Source: Halichondria panicea
Lineage: Eukaryota > Porifera > Demospongiae > Suberitida > Halichondriidae
Length of the DNA: 64,000 nucleotides
Direction: 5' to 3'
NCBI RefSeq assembly: GCF_963675165.1
Contig: NC_087389.1
Coordinates: 344,001-408,000 of the forward strand
The translations under genes and the position numbers were made by a program. Shown piece by piece: positions 23,338-36,188 of the stretch (position 1 is its first letter; the number at the start of each line of letters is the position of its first letter). The notes beneath the pieces are model-generated. The model saw nothing but the letters and a program-made list of their open reading frames with translations. It had not been told where the DNA came from and did no database searches.

Positions 23338-26300
23338 TCACCAGACCAGCTGAGGAGTGGGAGTAGTTTTAAGTGCTCCTGAGTTTAAGTCTCTGTCTCG
23401 AGGCCTGCAGGGGAGGAGGGTGCACACAATACACTACATAATAATTATTTTGCTCGTGGTAAGAATCGTTTAGGAATAAGGCTCAAAATAGAGCAAGAAA
23501 AAATGGCTCACTAAATCACGATCTTTACCTACTGCATCCCCACCCACACACCATACCTGTGACTGAGTAGCTTTGATGTTTTTGGCTTGCCATTAGATTC
23601 ACTCACTTTCCCTTTGTTCTCTTTGCTCACTGCTGGCCTGTGTAATAATTTAGAATGGTAAGACAGTACATGTATAGAACCAGGTATGACATACCTTCCA
23701 ATTCTCTTTGAGGTAGCTGCTTTTGTTAGTTGCAAGTAGTTTGGCATTTTCTGACCCGTCGGTATTCCAGTTGGCTGTCTTCTAGAGATACCAGTACTAG
23801 TGGGTCCCCCATTGACTGTCTCTTGCCTCCCAGTGTGGGCCTTCTCAACTGAAGAGGGAATAGCACACACCATGATCACATACACATTCATCTACATACA
23901 GTGCATATGTACATAAATATACATGACTGTACACAGTACACAGTACACTCCATACACTCCATACACATACCTCCTGCTCGGTGCTTCTCTCCCGTGGAAA
24001 TCGCATGATGTCCATTTTGGTGTTGTAACCGATTTCCAATATTGAAGAGACCACGTTTCTTAGAGAGTCCATTTCTCTTCTCCTTGTAGGCCCCCTTTGT
24101 GACACCACTATTGATAATATAGGTAGTATTGAGGGCGTCAGCATCGCCCTCAGACAGAGATACACCAATCGGATTGGACATGTCTGCACCACCCCCCACA
24201 TTGACAGGGCTTGGGGGCTTCTGACTCACATCTGTGAGAGATGCCGATTCACCGTTTCGACGAATTCCAAACAACTTTTTCGCTCTAGCAAACTTTCCAG
24301 GAGAAGCAATCTTCTTTATGGGCACAGGATGGCTAACAGCAGCTTCTTCCCTGTCCCTTATGTCCCTTACAGACAGATTCTCAGTCGACTTGACCCTCCG
24401 GCTAGGGCTGATTTTGTAGGCCTTGAGTGGTGAGGGGGATTTGACTCTCCGTGGCTGCTTGAACATTATTGTGCTGGTGGGTATCGAGGAGCCGGCACTG
24501 CCAACAGAGTGCACGACAGCTGCCACTGGTGAGGAGACAGCTGTCCTCGTGGTGGAGGACGTGCCACTAAGGTTGGAGGTGAGGACAGAGGAGGGCTGGT
24601 CCTGAGAAAGAGATTGTGAGCTGTGGAGGAGAGAGAAGAGAAAAGATAAGTATGGACTCCAATTTTGCATTTTGCTAAAACTGTAAGGCTGCTAAGATAC
24701 CACACAAAATACGCAACAAGGCTGTGCCATTAGTGCATAAAAGTACATGCACAAAATGGCAAGTACTTACATGTAAGAAGTGCATGTGCATGTGCATGTG
24801 CATGTACATGTGCATGTGCATGTACATGTGCATAATGTAGCCACAACACTCACCTTAGAGAGCTAGAGGGTGGTGAGGGGGAGTGGCTGGGGGAGGTTGG
24901 ATACTGCAACACCTGAGCTACGTTGGGGGTCCCTCTGCCTTCTGTTAGAGTGCTCATTGTCGTAGCAGCCATAGTTTTGACACGAATGGAATGGGAATGA
25001 TGAGGAGGTGACACAAAGTTGTCCTCAAATGCATTGCAACTTGTAGTTCTCGACACAGGAGCATGTTGTACATGTATTGGAGTATTGGTACCAGTCTTTG
25101 AAGGTGTTACGGTATTGGTTTCAGTTCGGAGCGGTGTGTTGATTCCATTTCTCAGGTGTGTATGTATACCAGACAGTAACGGTGTATTGGTACTTGTTCG
25201 TACTGGTGTAATGGTACGAAATTCTGACGCTCTTTGATGAGGTCGTGGTAAAAGATACGGCTCAGGTCGTCTTGCCTTGTTGCCTACGTGACAGCTACTA
25301 CTGCCAGAGCTCGAGTCAGTCTGAAAGGATAGCCCTCTCCTAAGAGCATTCCTTCTCTCTGGATCGTAATAGCCTTTTCTATTGTGTACAGAGTTAAGCT
25401 TGGCAGTGTAAGTGGAGGATTGACTGGAGCTCCATGATCCGTCGTCGATTGGTGTGGGGGCTCGAGGTTTGGCCACGGCAGCTAGCGTGGTGTAGGGGAG
25501 GAACGCAGGCTTGGGCAGGGACCGGACATTACTGTCCACAACAAGAGGCCTTGGAGAATGGTAGGGAGGAGCTTGCACGGTGGGTTTTCCCAGGGAAGGG
25601 TTAAACTCAACACTGGGACTAGCGAATCCATTTCTTCGCGGCGTTTCGTTCAATTTTGAGGTCATGTTCTCGGGTCTTTTAGAGAAGAGGGGAGTGAAGT
25701 TGAAACTGTTTTGGTGGGAGCGGTTTTCACTAAGAGGGTGGAACTTGAGATAGTTACGAGGAGTGAACGCAGTTCTGGGTGTGGTAGTAAAGAGAGGTGT
25801 GCCCGGTTTTGGGGAGGAGACGCCATTTATGTGTGGGGGGGAGGGCTTCTTGTCAGCCAATTTCTCCGTGGATACTACTGGACTAGAGATCGTTCTCTTG
25901 TCAGGTGATCCCCTGGGGCAGCGTGGCATGTGAGTCTTGTGTTGGACAGAGTTGGTGAGGATTCCAATAGTAGAGGGGGATGGTGATTGGTCACGATCTG
26001 TCTTCATTCCGGCTTGTATCTCTTTCAGATTTCTGACCGGTGAAGCGTGGGAGACAAAGTTATCAAACAGAGCCATCTGTGTGTTTGTAAACGTTGAAGT
26101 ACTGACGTCCATCAGGCTATTGTCAACGCTCTGCTGACTCAGGTTTTGGTCGGCCCAGGCCACGCCCTTTTCCCCTTCGGCCATTCGAACAATAATGTGG
26201 TACATGTCTTGTAGTGATGGTGTGAGGGCATTAGAGGCTCGGAGCATGGCGTGTTGCCGTCTCACCAGCGCCAGACACTCCCTGAGCATGCTGGAGGGCG

Positions 26301-29300
26301 GGGGGAGAAATAGAGTATTTCATTATTAATTTCGATGCACATACAATGTCATTTGTAATTACGGCAACAATGGTTTAGTACATGTACATGGTGATTCCTT
26401 GGTCAACCCTTCCTATTGATGTACAATTATTAGTATTTGCTGCAATGCTTAGTACAAGTTAATACCAAGTACACTGCAACAAACGTCTCCTTACTTTTCA
26501 GATTTGTTGATTTCTTTCTGCTGATTCTTAATGTACTTGAGAAGGTGTTTTGAGTACTTCCATAAATGGGCGTTCTCCGTCTCCAGTTTACGAGCCTCCG
26601 AGGCGGCCTCCAGCACCATCCGCAATGCAGGGGAGGCTGTGGGGAGTAGTAAAGATGGCACTAGACTGCTGGCAGGAAATTATAGCTTATTGCTATAGAG
26701 ATACATGTATGGTAATCAGGGAAGCTGTACATTTGAAATTACTATAAGGCAGGTACTATACATTGTACATACATGTATGATACCCCCAGGGGCTATATAT
26801 AACCCTGCTTTTTCTTAACATTTTGATCCAAAACATTATATTTTATCGATCTAAACACATCATTAGATACATGTAGGGGCTATAAAATGCATAAATGCGT
26901 TTGTAATTATTTTGTGCATTTTCACGTTCAGCACAATCCTAACTCAGTTTATGAGCACTCAAAGTTACAGTGTACACCATGCACCCACCTGCTGTCTTCT
27001 CACACTCTCTGTTGATCTCGGCCTGAACCCTCCCCACCGACTCATTGTTAGAGTACAGGTACTCATTGACCGTCTGCTTCTCTCTCTGTACCTCCGTGCG
27101 ATGGGACTGAAGGCTCTCTATCCGAGCCTTGATCTTAGCCCTCTTGGAGTCGTCTCCGGAGATGGTGTTGATTCTGTCGAGGTCACGCTCCTGCAACAGA
27201 GTGGGTACAAGCAGTAACTAAAGGCCACACGAGCATATTTCATTAATCTGTCACCTTTCTCGTTATTTTGAGCAGTGTCTCTCGCTCTGAAGCGTCGAGC
27301 TCGGCCATTTTTTTCCTCAGTCTCGACCTCTCACCGTACACACTCTTGAGTAGATCTTGCAGCCTGCGATGTTCGACAATTAATCCCATAATTATGTTAC
27401 CAAGCGACAGGGCACAGAGAGAGCAGCTGCATTATGGAGGATGGGTATACTCACCTCTTGGCCTCACTGGAGTCAAATGTATCTCTGGGACACTCCTTGG
27501 CAAACTTGGCTTTCAACTCTGCATTCTATATTAGAGCAGAAAACAATTGCTAAATAAAGACAAAGAATTAATTCCATGGATCTATCTGGTGGAGACAAGC
27601 TCTCACCTCACTCTGTAGCTCCTCCACGATGGTCCTATATCTGCTCACGTGGTAGTCCACGTTGAGCACGTTGGGCACCAGTTTCGTCTTGATCTGCTTT
27701 GCCCTGTCTGCGTATCTGCAATGTAGCAGGATAACACATAGTTATAATAATATACAGTGTAGTAGATTTAATACTACATACAGTACCAGATGAGTGTACA
27801 TGTCTTAATGCAACGCAGCAATCTCGTTTTTTGAGAGGCCATAACCAGCCTAACACTGTCCACCACACACACTGTCCACCACACACACTGTCCACCACAC
27901 ACACTGTCCACCGTACACACTGTCCACCATTCATGCTCCGTACGTGTCACGGCTCTTTGAAGTTAATTACCCGCTGATGACAAGATAGGAAGCAAGTTTC
28001 AAGTACATACCTCAGAGTGTTGTATGTGTCTTCTCGGTGCATTCCAGAAGGACTGATGTTGGCTATCATGACAGTACGACAGTTGCCCCCCAGCGAGTCC
28101 TTTATCAGTCGAGTGAGCTTGCTGTCTCGATACGGTACGTGCACAGACTTGCCCTGCAGGGAAATTATACTGTGCTACATGTCCACGGTGTACGTGTACA
28201 GAACACGGCCAACAGACAGAACATGTGTAACTATAGAACAATTACATAATACAGGCAGGCAGTAGCTAAACATGAAAAAATCCTTGTACCTTTGAAGGTA
28301 GCCATATATTGCATGCATTCATACAGTGCAGTAGCCATGGACAATGGAGATCACTGAGGAAGGAATTTGTTTATGCCTAGCACCACTTAAATTCTCACAA
28401 GCACATCAGACAAATTAGTACAAGTTGAACAAGTTTGTGGTCCGCCCTCCGAACACGTTTCTATAGGAACTCCCCCTCTATATAAGCACCTCTACATGGG
28501 GTGGTAAGTAACCGTATTATCCCATGAAAAACTAGGTGAATGATTGCATTACATGGACTTGAATGCTCGATACCCTAAAGCTGCCAAACGGGCAATTATA
28601 GAGGCATTTGAAGGCTCATCTCCTAGACACTGTGTACTACGTATAGTCAGTACATGTACTATCTCTGTGCCAAAGGCTATCAGCTACGACAGATGTGATT
28701 TCACTACGATACTAATTCTACAATTAATGACACAACCTCCCCCAGCCCCCCAGCCCCCAGCCTCCAGCCCCCAGCCCCCAGCCTCCCAGCCTCCCCCCTC
28801 CCCCCAGCCTCCCCAGCCTCCCCCCAGCCCCCAGCGTACAATGTCAATGATGATTATACTCGTCTCACCTTGTTGCCAGCAAGTGAGTTGATACAATTGC
28901 CGAGGGCTAACAGTGATCGATTGATGTTGGCTCCCTCGGTCATTCTCTCTCCTCTGTTCTTAGTCACCGTGGCTCTCTCTGATCCTGCCAGGTCAATCAG
29001 TGACATCTTAGCTTGCATGACAGTTGCACTCAGTCCTGTGGCACGAGGCTTCTGATTCACAAATACCTGTGACAATAGAGAGAGAGAGAGTGAACATGTT
29101 AGTGCACGCACACAGATCGCGATGGTGATGGGCACAGCTGCAGTGATGGTGACCGAGCACAATCACATTAGACTTGTACAGTAGACTGGATACACACATG
29201 TAGAATGTATTGCAGAGCAACTACAATGCTGTGAGCATAAAGCTACAATAGTTAAACAACTTCAAGTTGACAATTGCACCAGACTAAAATATGTTACAGA

Positions 29301-31757
29301 ACAGAACCAGAACAGAATCAGACACTACAGTTGTACCAAGAGTTCGTGAACTCTTGGTTGTACCTATAACACTCTATAACAGTTCTACCTCAACAGAATG
29401 GGCCTATATAAAATGATCTAAATATAGAATTCACAGTACTACATGTGACTCTAGAGCTAAAACAGCTGTTGGAAATTCTTCCCAATAATTATAGGAAGAA
29501 TATGAAACGTCATGCAATCCTATCCCTGTGTGCAGACGGTAACAGTATCTATAGCAACCCGGATGCTAGGGCTTGGTGTCATCATGCAGTCTGAGGATTG
29601 GCTGTGTTTGGCAGGGCCCAGTGCGAGGTGGGACTGACCATTCAACGCCTAAGCCATTGCCAAGGGCTAGCTCTGATGTGTAGAGTAACAGTTAGCCCAT
29701 CAATGGATAACCATATCAGGTGACAGTAGCTACTCACAAAGCATTGTGCTTGTAACTCCTACACATACACAAGTTGGTATAATTATAACGAGTGTTATTT
29801 CACCATATATATTGTATGTACACTGTATACATACATATGTAAGTAATTGATCCAGAATGAGCAAATACGTAACATCAAAACATAGCGGACAACACCAATA
29901 TAGACATTCTTACAACAACATGTAGCGTACAGTGTATATATACAACAGTGAACCCACTGTCTATATTTTTACAGCTAGCCAATTGTGATTTTACGACACT
30001 TAAAGTATGTGTGCATTACATACGTGTACAAATCCAAGCCACTTGTTCACACTTAGAAGGAGCCATTGGAAGCATTTCAACACTCATGTTTACAAGTACA
30101 GACATGATAATGTGATCGTGTGTCACGGTTGAAAGCTCTTGCCTACAAGTGATAATGTACTGGAACAGGTTTAAGCCAGCTGGAATATTCACTTCACCAA
30201 TTATTCATGCTCACTCAATAATGAGATAATGAGCTTCTTTTGCATAGGTATGCCTAGCACACAGGACACTTGTCTCTTGTTGATTGTACAGTTACCAGCA
30301 ATGAAAACAACCCTTAGAATCAAATTACACCAGCAGCTATGGAATTGCCACTGTGTGTATTATTATTATACCTGAAATACAGCATGTGATCTTGAAGACG
30401 TGGCATTGGCATCGGTCGGGTGTTGGGTTCGATTCTGATTCCCCGATTCCAACATACTGAGGACATCGGCGGCAGAAGAGGGGACATGACGAGAGAGCCC
30501 GGTCACGACCAACCCTTTATGAGCATCCTCCCTCAGGTGCAGGTCACCTGACGGTTCGAGGAGGTCGCGAATAGCCTCATTGTATACCTGAGGAGGAATT
30601 AATAGTTGAGGAAATTTAATTAGCATCAAAGGCATTCATGCTCATATTGGTTGTAGGCATTTGAAATGTATTCAGATCACATCTCCCATTTTTGGCTGTT
30701 GGACACAACTTTAACAAGAGAAAAAGACTGTACCCCAATCAACTGACACCCTCCCCCAGAGGTGTGTTGTATCAAGGAGGGACAACCCTAGCACTCCCAC
30801 TGCTCTAGTACATACAAGGAACACAATTATCGTTGGACAAATTATAATCAAATTCAAATTCACTTTAATAATAAATGTAGTAGAAGTCTATTATAGGTAC
30901 AGACATAATTATACTGTACTGCGTGAAGGTAGTGACAATCCCATAAGCAATTTTACATGCAGCTTTGGTTTAGCTTCTCAGGCTCAAGAAAATGGGCAAT
31001 ACACCAGTAGATACGATCTATAATTGTAATGAGCCCCAGCTGGCAGTACTGATTGTAACCGTGACTCACCTCACAGTAAGAGACAGCCACGTCACAAGTC
31101 TTCTCCTCTTTGACCTCGTTGATCCTCTTATAGAGCTCCATCATGGTTAGGAACATGACGCCAGGGTTCTCCACTGTCCCCAGCATAGTGTAGGTCTTAC
31201 CAGCACCTACAGAGATGGATCAAACTATAAATGCTGCTAACTACATGCATAATACAAAACCTGTTTAAGCAGCCATGTAACATTGTTGGGGCTTCTAAGG
31301 TTACAGAATAAGGCATTCATACGATGCCACGTTAATTATGAGTGTGTGTGGTAGAAGGTCTGATTTAATTACCTGTGGCTCCGTACGCAAACACAGAGCA
31401 GTTGATACCCTCCAGAACACCGTCCACAACAGACTTGGTAGTGTGCTCAAATATATCCATTTGGCTGGCTGTCTCGTCAAACACCTTGTCGAAGGCAAAC
31501 CTCAGATCTTTGTGTTTTCTACCCAGTACAGGCATTCTCTTCATAGGCATCACATTGAAGCTTGGGCTGTTGTCTGGTGAGGGATCAAATACCAACACGT
31601 GTTCATCAAGGACCTTTGCCACGGCCATATTGTTGCTTCGTATCTCTTCTTCATTCTCAGGGCGTAGACGAACCACGACCTTCATTGTACTGTTTCCAGC
31701 GTCAGTAATCTCATAGTTAGGAGGATCCATTGTCGGCCTTGCAAGAAAGGCTGCCAT
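23338..31757 (-). CDS. KIF18A: Kinesin-8 motor protein (KIF18A/KIF18B type)
   Basis: Fifteen exons (31373-31757, 31070-31206, 30372-30587, 28869-29066, 28011-28153, 27607-27715, 27455-27525, 27255-27363, 26989-27190, 26495-26636, 24854-26290, 23971-24620, 23695-23848, 23557-23637, 23338-23404) give 1366 residues. An N-terminal kinesin motor has [10 protein letters not shown], the P-loop GATGAGKT split by intron 1, [17 protein letters not shown] (switch I) and SLIDLAGSE (switch II). [20 protein letters not shown] and [13 protein letters not shown] close the motor. Coiled-coil stretches follow, then a Ser/Pro-rich tail; [13 protein letters not shown] resembles KIF18A VVWADQTAEQ. Kinesin-8 motors walk to microtubule plus ends and dampen their dynamics, setting spindle length. 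Subtype A versus B is not resolved. Intron 3 (29067-30371) is unusually long and empty of features. Confidence 0.92.
24781..24836. repeat. Hexanucleotide tandem repeat (GTGCAT with GTACAT variants)
   Basis: About nine units of TGCATG-type hexamer, with two GTACAT variants, form a pure purine-pyrimidine alternating tract within a KIF18 intron. Alternating tracts of this type can adopt Z-DNA. Confidence 0.8.
27846..27928. repeat. 18-bp minisatellite
   Basis: About four and a half copies of an ACACTGTCCACCACACAC unit, the last diverged, lie in the KIF18 intron between exons 5 and 6. No spacers are present, so it is not a CRISPR array. Confidence 0.8.
28733..28837. repeat. CCCCAGC-rich low-complexity tract
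   Basis: About 100 bases of CCCCAGCC and CCTCCCAGC repeats lie in the KIF18 intron just downstream of exon 4. The complementary strand, which is the transcribed RNA sense, is a strongly G-rich tract with many GGG runs that could form G-quadruplexes. Confidence 0.75.
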
Positions 31758-31979
31758 TACTCTTGTGCTTCTTTACGACTAGCTAGTACACTTTTCTTGC
31801 CAATAAAATTGTAACTTGTATCTAGCTTGTAATAATGGCTACAAGCCAAGCTTGTAAAAAGCTGTACTTGATGATTGGTTGCGGTACATGAATTTCGGTT
31901 CAAAATTTCAAATAAAGTGAATTGATTGGTGAATTAGATATGACATAATGTGAGATCGGAATGTGATTACAGGATTTCC
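31758..31979. promoter_or_regulatory. Divergent promoter region of KIF18 and the 361-residue gene
   Basis: These 222 bases lie between two start codons transcribed apart. Short repeats such as CTTGTA and CTTGTAATAATGGCTACAAG are visible. No TATA box was recognised. The shared-promoter role is inferred from geometry. Confidence 0.45.
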
Positions 31980-34083
31980 ATGACAACCAACCTAAACGCT
32001 GCAGGGGATCTTGTCCTTGCAACAAGAGCAGCTTGTACTTGCCTTGTACTTGTACAAGCTGAGCTGAGCAAGATGGAGAGAATGTCTACAGTGACCACTA
32101 CTGAGACTCGAAATGACTTGCATCTGACATCAACTGGAGTCAGTCATGCAATCAGAGACACAGTGCAGTCACCGCAATTCAATGTAACTACTCGTTATAA
32201 ATAATAATATTATTAATGCCATCTGTAATAATAATTATTCTTTATTAATTCTAGGCCACTCGGACCAACCCTTTACCTCCGAGTTTGGCAGCTCCGAGAG
32301 TGGACCCTCGTCTCACGGACACCTACCAGACGACCACAGGCACTGTCCATTGCTACCAGCCCTCAGGCACTATTCTGAGCCACCCCACTCACAAGAAAGC
32401 AGCTGGTAACTGGAGAGTCGATTACACCTTAGACACAATCAATAAGGTACAACCATGAAGGTCAAATTCCATAATGAGTTCGGTGTAATGACCCTCGTAA
32501 TGTTCCTGTGAATGTTACTTTTATGTAGCTCAGCGTGAAGCCATGGCGACGGCCTTTGGTGATGGGGAACCAGTGCAGTGAGATGAAGGGATCCTATAAG
32601 GCAAAACCTGAGACAATTTCCAGCATCATAAGCCATTCTGGCAACCCACAACCTCCCATGTTGGCAGACCATTTCTGTGAAGGGCCTACTAAGGTGAGCA
32701 CTCCTTTCGTGGAGGAGATAGCGTAACACTGTAATGTACAGTCGAGTATGTCTATGTTAAAGCTACAATTAAATCAATGCTGTGTGTGATGTAAATGTCA
32801 ACTGCTGTGCAGTAGGTGCAGTAATAATGTGAGCAACATTTCCATATTAGGGTTTGCATTCGTCGACAGTAAACAAAGCACTGCAGGGAAGGTCTTTCAT
32901 CCCCCAGAACCAGGCCGTGCTCGACAGACTAGAGCCATATATGACCACTAACCACTGGTACCACAGGACATTCAGTGGGGGAGAGCTCAAAAAGTACCCC
33001 AAGAAAGATGTCGCCACCTACTGGCAGTGTGAAAATTACCCAAAGGTGAGTGCGGCTGTGTAACTAACAGGAAATTATAATTTCAGACAATCATTGTAAG
33101 TAAGAAACTGTGAGGCTCTAGAAGAAATTGTTCTTGTACAGGCATGGGGCCATGGTATGAAGGAGAACCCTCTTCCTCGTAAACTTTCAAGAACAGATCC
33201 TGGACCAATGAGAGACCGTACACTGTTCAGAACAGGCACCATCATACCACGACTACCCGGCTCTCCTCAGCCCATAGCTAGGTACGTAAGCCATAGAGCT
33301 TGCAAAATAGTGGGCATGCATATGCGTGGTGGTGTACGTGTTTTATTTGGTATGCTAACATGCAGTGTATCCATGATATTCAGTTGTATTTCTGGAAATG
33401 TTAATACCACAAAACACGGATATTAGACATGTGTATACCAGGAATACATCGAGGATATCTATAGACTGTGCCAATGCAGACAATTCATCAAAGTCAATGC
33501 TCTCAAGTGTACATGGTACAAGATGTGGGAGGAAATGCATTACATGCTGCTGCATAGTCAGTGTGCGTGCATTGAACCACACAGAGAACTTTGACGTACT
33601 TGGTGCCACAAAATATTCTAAATACTGGATCCGGAGTTTGCAGAATCTTTGCAACACATCATGATGAGCACTGTGCGGTCTCTTATAATTATGGGAAATA
33701 ATATTATGCTTCTAGTAAAACAGACCACAGTGTGTACACAAAATCCATATAAGGAAAGCGCTTTTTTACTGGTGTGATTCTGCAAACTCCAATAGCAAAC
33801 TCTAATAAATTATGATTCTGTGTTTGTGTTTTGCAGTGGTCTCATGAGTTTGTACTCGGACATGTACAAGATACCGTCAGAGAAACAAAGGCAACAGATT
33901 TTTCACTGCTCAGTGAAACCATTCACACAAGTTGACGGTAAGTGTCTGTACGTATGACTGTGCGTGTAACCATCACATGCACCTCTTCACTCAGCTCCTG
34001 ACAAGACGATGCTCCAGGCAGTCCCCGGCATGTACAAGACTGTCAACATGACCTATGGCACTGGACCCCCCCAAATAGCATAA
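31980..34083 (+). CDS. Uncharacterised 361-residue protein
   Basis: Seven exons (31980-32183, 32255-32446, 32529-32693, 32851-33045, 33142-33281, 33837-33937, 33995-34083) give 361 residues in one open frame. No enzyme motif, signal peptide or membrane segment is visible. The protein is rich in Pro, Thr and basic residues, with recurring short patches such as VDPRLTDTYQTTTGT, NWRVDYTLDTINK, KPWRRPLVMGNQCSEMK and NHWYHRTFSGGELKKYPKKD. This proline- and aromatic-patterned style resembles ciliary and sperm microtubule inner proteins, and TEPP/SPMIP8 came to mind, but I cannot confirm a match from memory. It shares a 222-bp divergent promoter with KIF18, a microtubule motor. Function is not assigned. 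Confidence 0.75.
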
Positions 34084-34474
34084 AAAGCATGGCTAGCTAG
34101 TTTACTACTTACTGAGTGGTGTATGGTGTATATCTACATGATTTTTTATTGTACTTATGTACATTAGCATTAGCATGCTCATAGCCTCGATCCCAGGCCT
34201 CTTTGAGAGCGGCCTGAAATCGAGGCCAGCATGCTCACACAAGCTTAGATTAAGGAGGCGTGGCTTGTACCTACAAAAGCAGTTTGTTCCTATAATGATT
34301 CTTACCTCAAGTTGACGTAAATGTGTGCATGTGATCTAGCTTTTTGTTTACAGACTATACTACGGTAGACGTCTGTAGCTAGCCCAGCCAGCTGTACACT
34401 TAGTAGTCAGTGTGTAGATAGAGCTATTGAGCTAAGAGAAAGGCTACCTTTGAACTCTTGACCAGCTCTGAACC
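34084..34474. other. Intergenic region between the 361-residue gene and the phosphatase
   Basis: These 391 bases hold the 3' UTR of the left gene, the small hairpin insertion at 34172-34237, and the 5' UTR and promoter of the phosphatase gene. No TATA box or additional reading frame is seen. Confidence 0.5.
34172..34237. repeat. 46-bp hairpin insertion flanked by 10-bp direct repeats
   Basis: AGCATGCTCA occurs at 34172-34181 and 34228-34237. The 46 bases between form a near-perfect hairpin: GCCTCGAT-CCC-AGGCC pairs with GGCCT-GAA-ATCGAGGC. It shares CTCGATCCCAGGCC with the insertion at 11765-11825, so both are copies of one mobile sequence. Such a small element with long target duplications is unusual. 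Confidence 0.7.
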
Positions 34475-36108
34475 ATGGCCTTTGAGAGCAGCATCAATGA
34501 GTACCTCTCACACTATGAGAGTATGAATGAGGAGCTGTATCATAAGGAGTTCATTGTGAGTATGCCTAGTATTAGTACAAGACATGCAATGGGGTCGCAC
34601 ACTTGGGGGTTTTCTGTAGCCTTAGCTAGCTACGAACGAAGTGGTGATGTCTAAACGATCCACTCACTACCTTCCAGGAAGTTATAAGCAGTTACACATG
34701 ATCGGTTCCGTACAGTGTACTATTCAATAGCATCTAGGTCAGCTAGAGGGAAGCGTGTACCATATAGAGTACCGTCTTTAGCAAGTGCGACCCATTAACT
34801 AATTAGTATGTCTACCAAGTCATAATAATTAGTTAAATCACCACATATTGCCCAACTCATCAGACTACATACTTATGTTTTGTAAAACCATTATAATGCA
34901 TTCGAGATTATCAAGTTCTCATATTTTACGATATACTCTCCCTCTCTCCTCTCAGTCGCTGAAGCTGCAGTCTCAGAAGAACAAGGAGGGGAACGTGTAC
35001 CCGGCCGAGGCTGGCCAGCTGCCCGTTAACAAGAAGAAGAACAGGTTCAAGGACATCTTACCATGTAAGGATTTGTGCCTAAGGGTATGTATGATTAGTA
35101 TGCGTGTCCATTGTTTATGGTGTAATGTGACCTTTGCTAGGTGGATGTTAAGATGATATCTGTCCATACAACCTTCTCTGGTATCCCACTGAGATTACAT
35201 AATATAAATATAAAAACCAAAAAATTGATCTTATATGGTAATGTTATCCTTTTAGTAGGCATGAAAGTTACTATCCAGTTATTTTTCCCTGTGCTAACAC
35301 AACTCTTCAGTGGTACATGAGTATGCCTCTCTGATTGAAATGTAGGACGTGCATTTAAAGCTTTAAGAGGGTATGAGTACTGCTTTTAATTTAACTCCTT
35401 TCTTGTCTCCTCCAGTTGAGTATACTCGAGTGTCACTCCATCCTACTGAGGGAGTGGAGGGATCAGACTACATCAATGCCAACTATATCACGGTAAGTTT
35501 GGTGAACTGTCACAGTTGATGTACTTAGATCACTTCCTGATTTTACAAGCAGTCATGCATTGTGTCCAAATCTGAGATGAAGGGTTTCTAGGTGTGTGTG
35601 AGTGTCCTGTGTTTATGCTAGACAGCTGGTGAGATATTGTGTATGTTAGCACAACTCCTATTAAAGGAGGGTGACCATGGTGACCCCAGTGTTGTCTGCA
35701 TGACTGGGCAGTTAGGATATACCTGTTGGGACAATAATGTCAACTATTTATTGGGTGTTGTGTGCCAGTGACTCAATGTGTCATAAATTTGATTGGCAGT
35801 AACTGCCGAGATCTCTCATTTTTGCTTTGATTTCCTAATTAAGTAGTTGTCATTCCTCGCGGGTCATGTATTCTCCTGACTATTCCCCCAGGGCGTTGGA
35901 GACGATGTGACGTACATAGCAGCACAGGGCCCCCTACCCAACACTGTGTGTGACTTTTGGAGAATGTTGTGGTACCACAGCATAGAGGTAGGTTGTGGTT
36001 GACAATCAACGATAATCTGTCAGAGTATATCGTCAATCGAATGTTATTCAACAAAAATTTAAACTTTCAAGTTCACACATGCTATTGCCCCCCCACACAC
36101 ACACACAC

Positions 36109-36188
<80 letters not shown>

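Noticed and set aside
27846-27928. CRISPR-like array
   Set aside because: The units are contiguous with no spacers, in a eukaryotic intron. It is a minisatellite.
29067-30371. A hidden gene in the long KIF18 intron 3
   Set aside because: Neither strand has a convincing exon with splice signals; the sequence is AT-rich and featureless.
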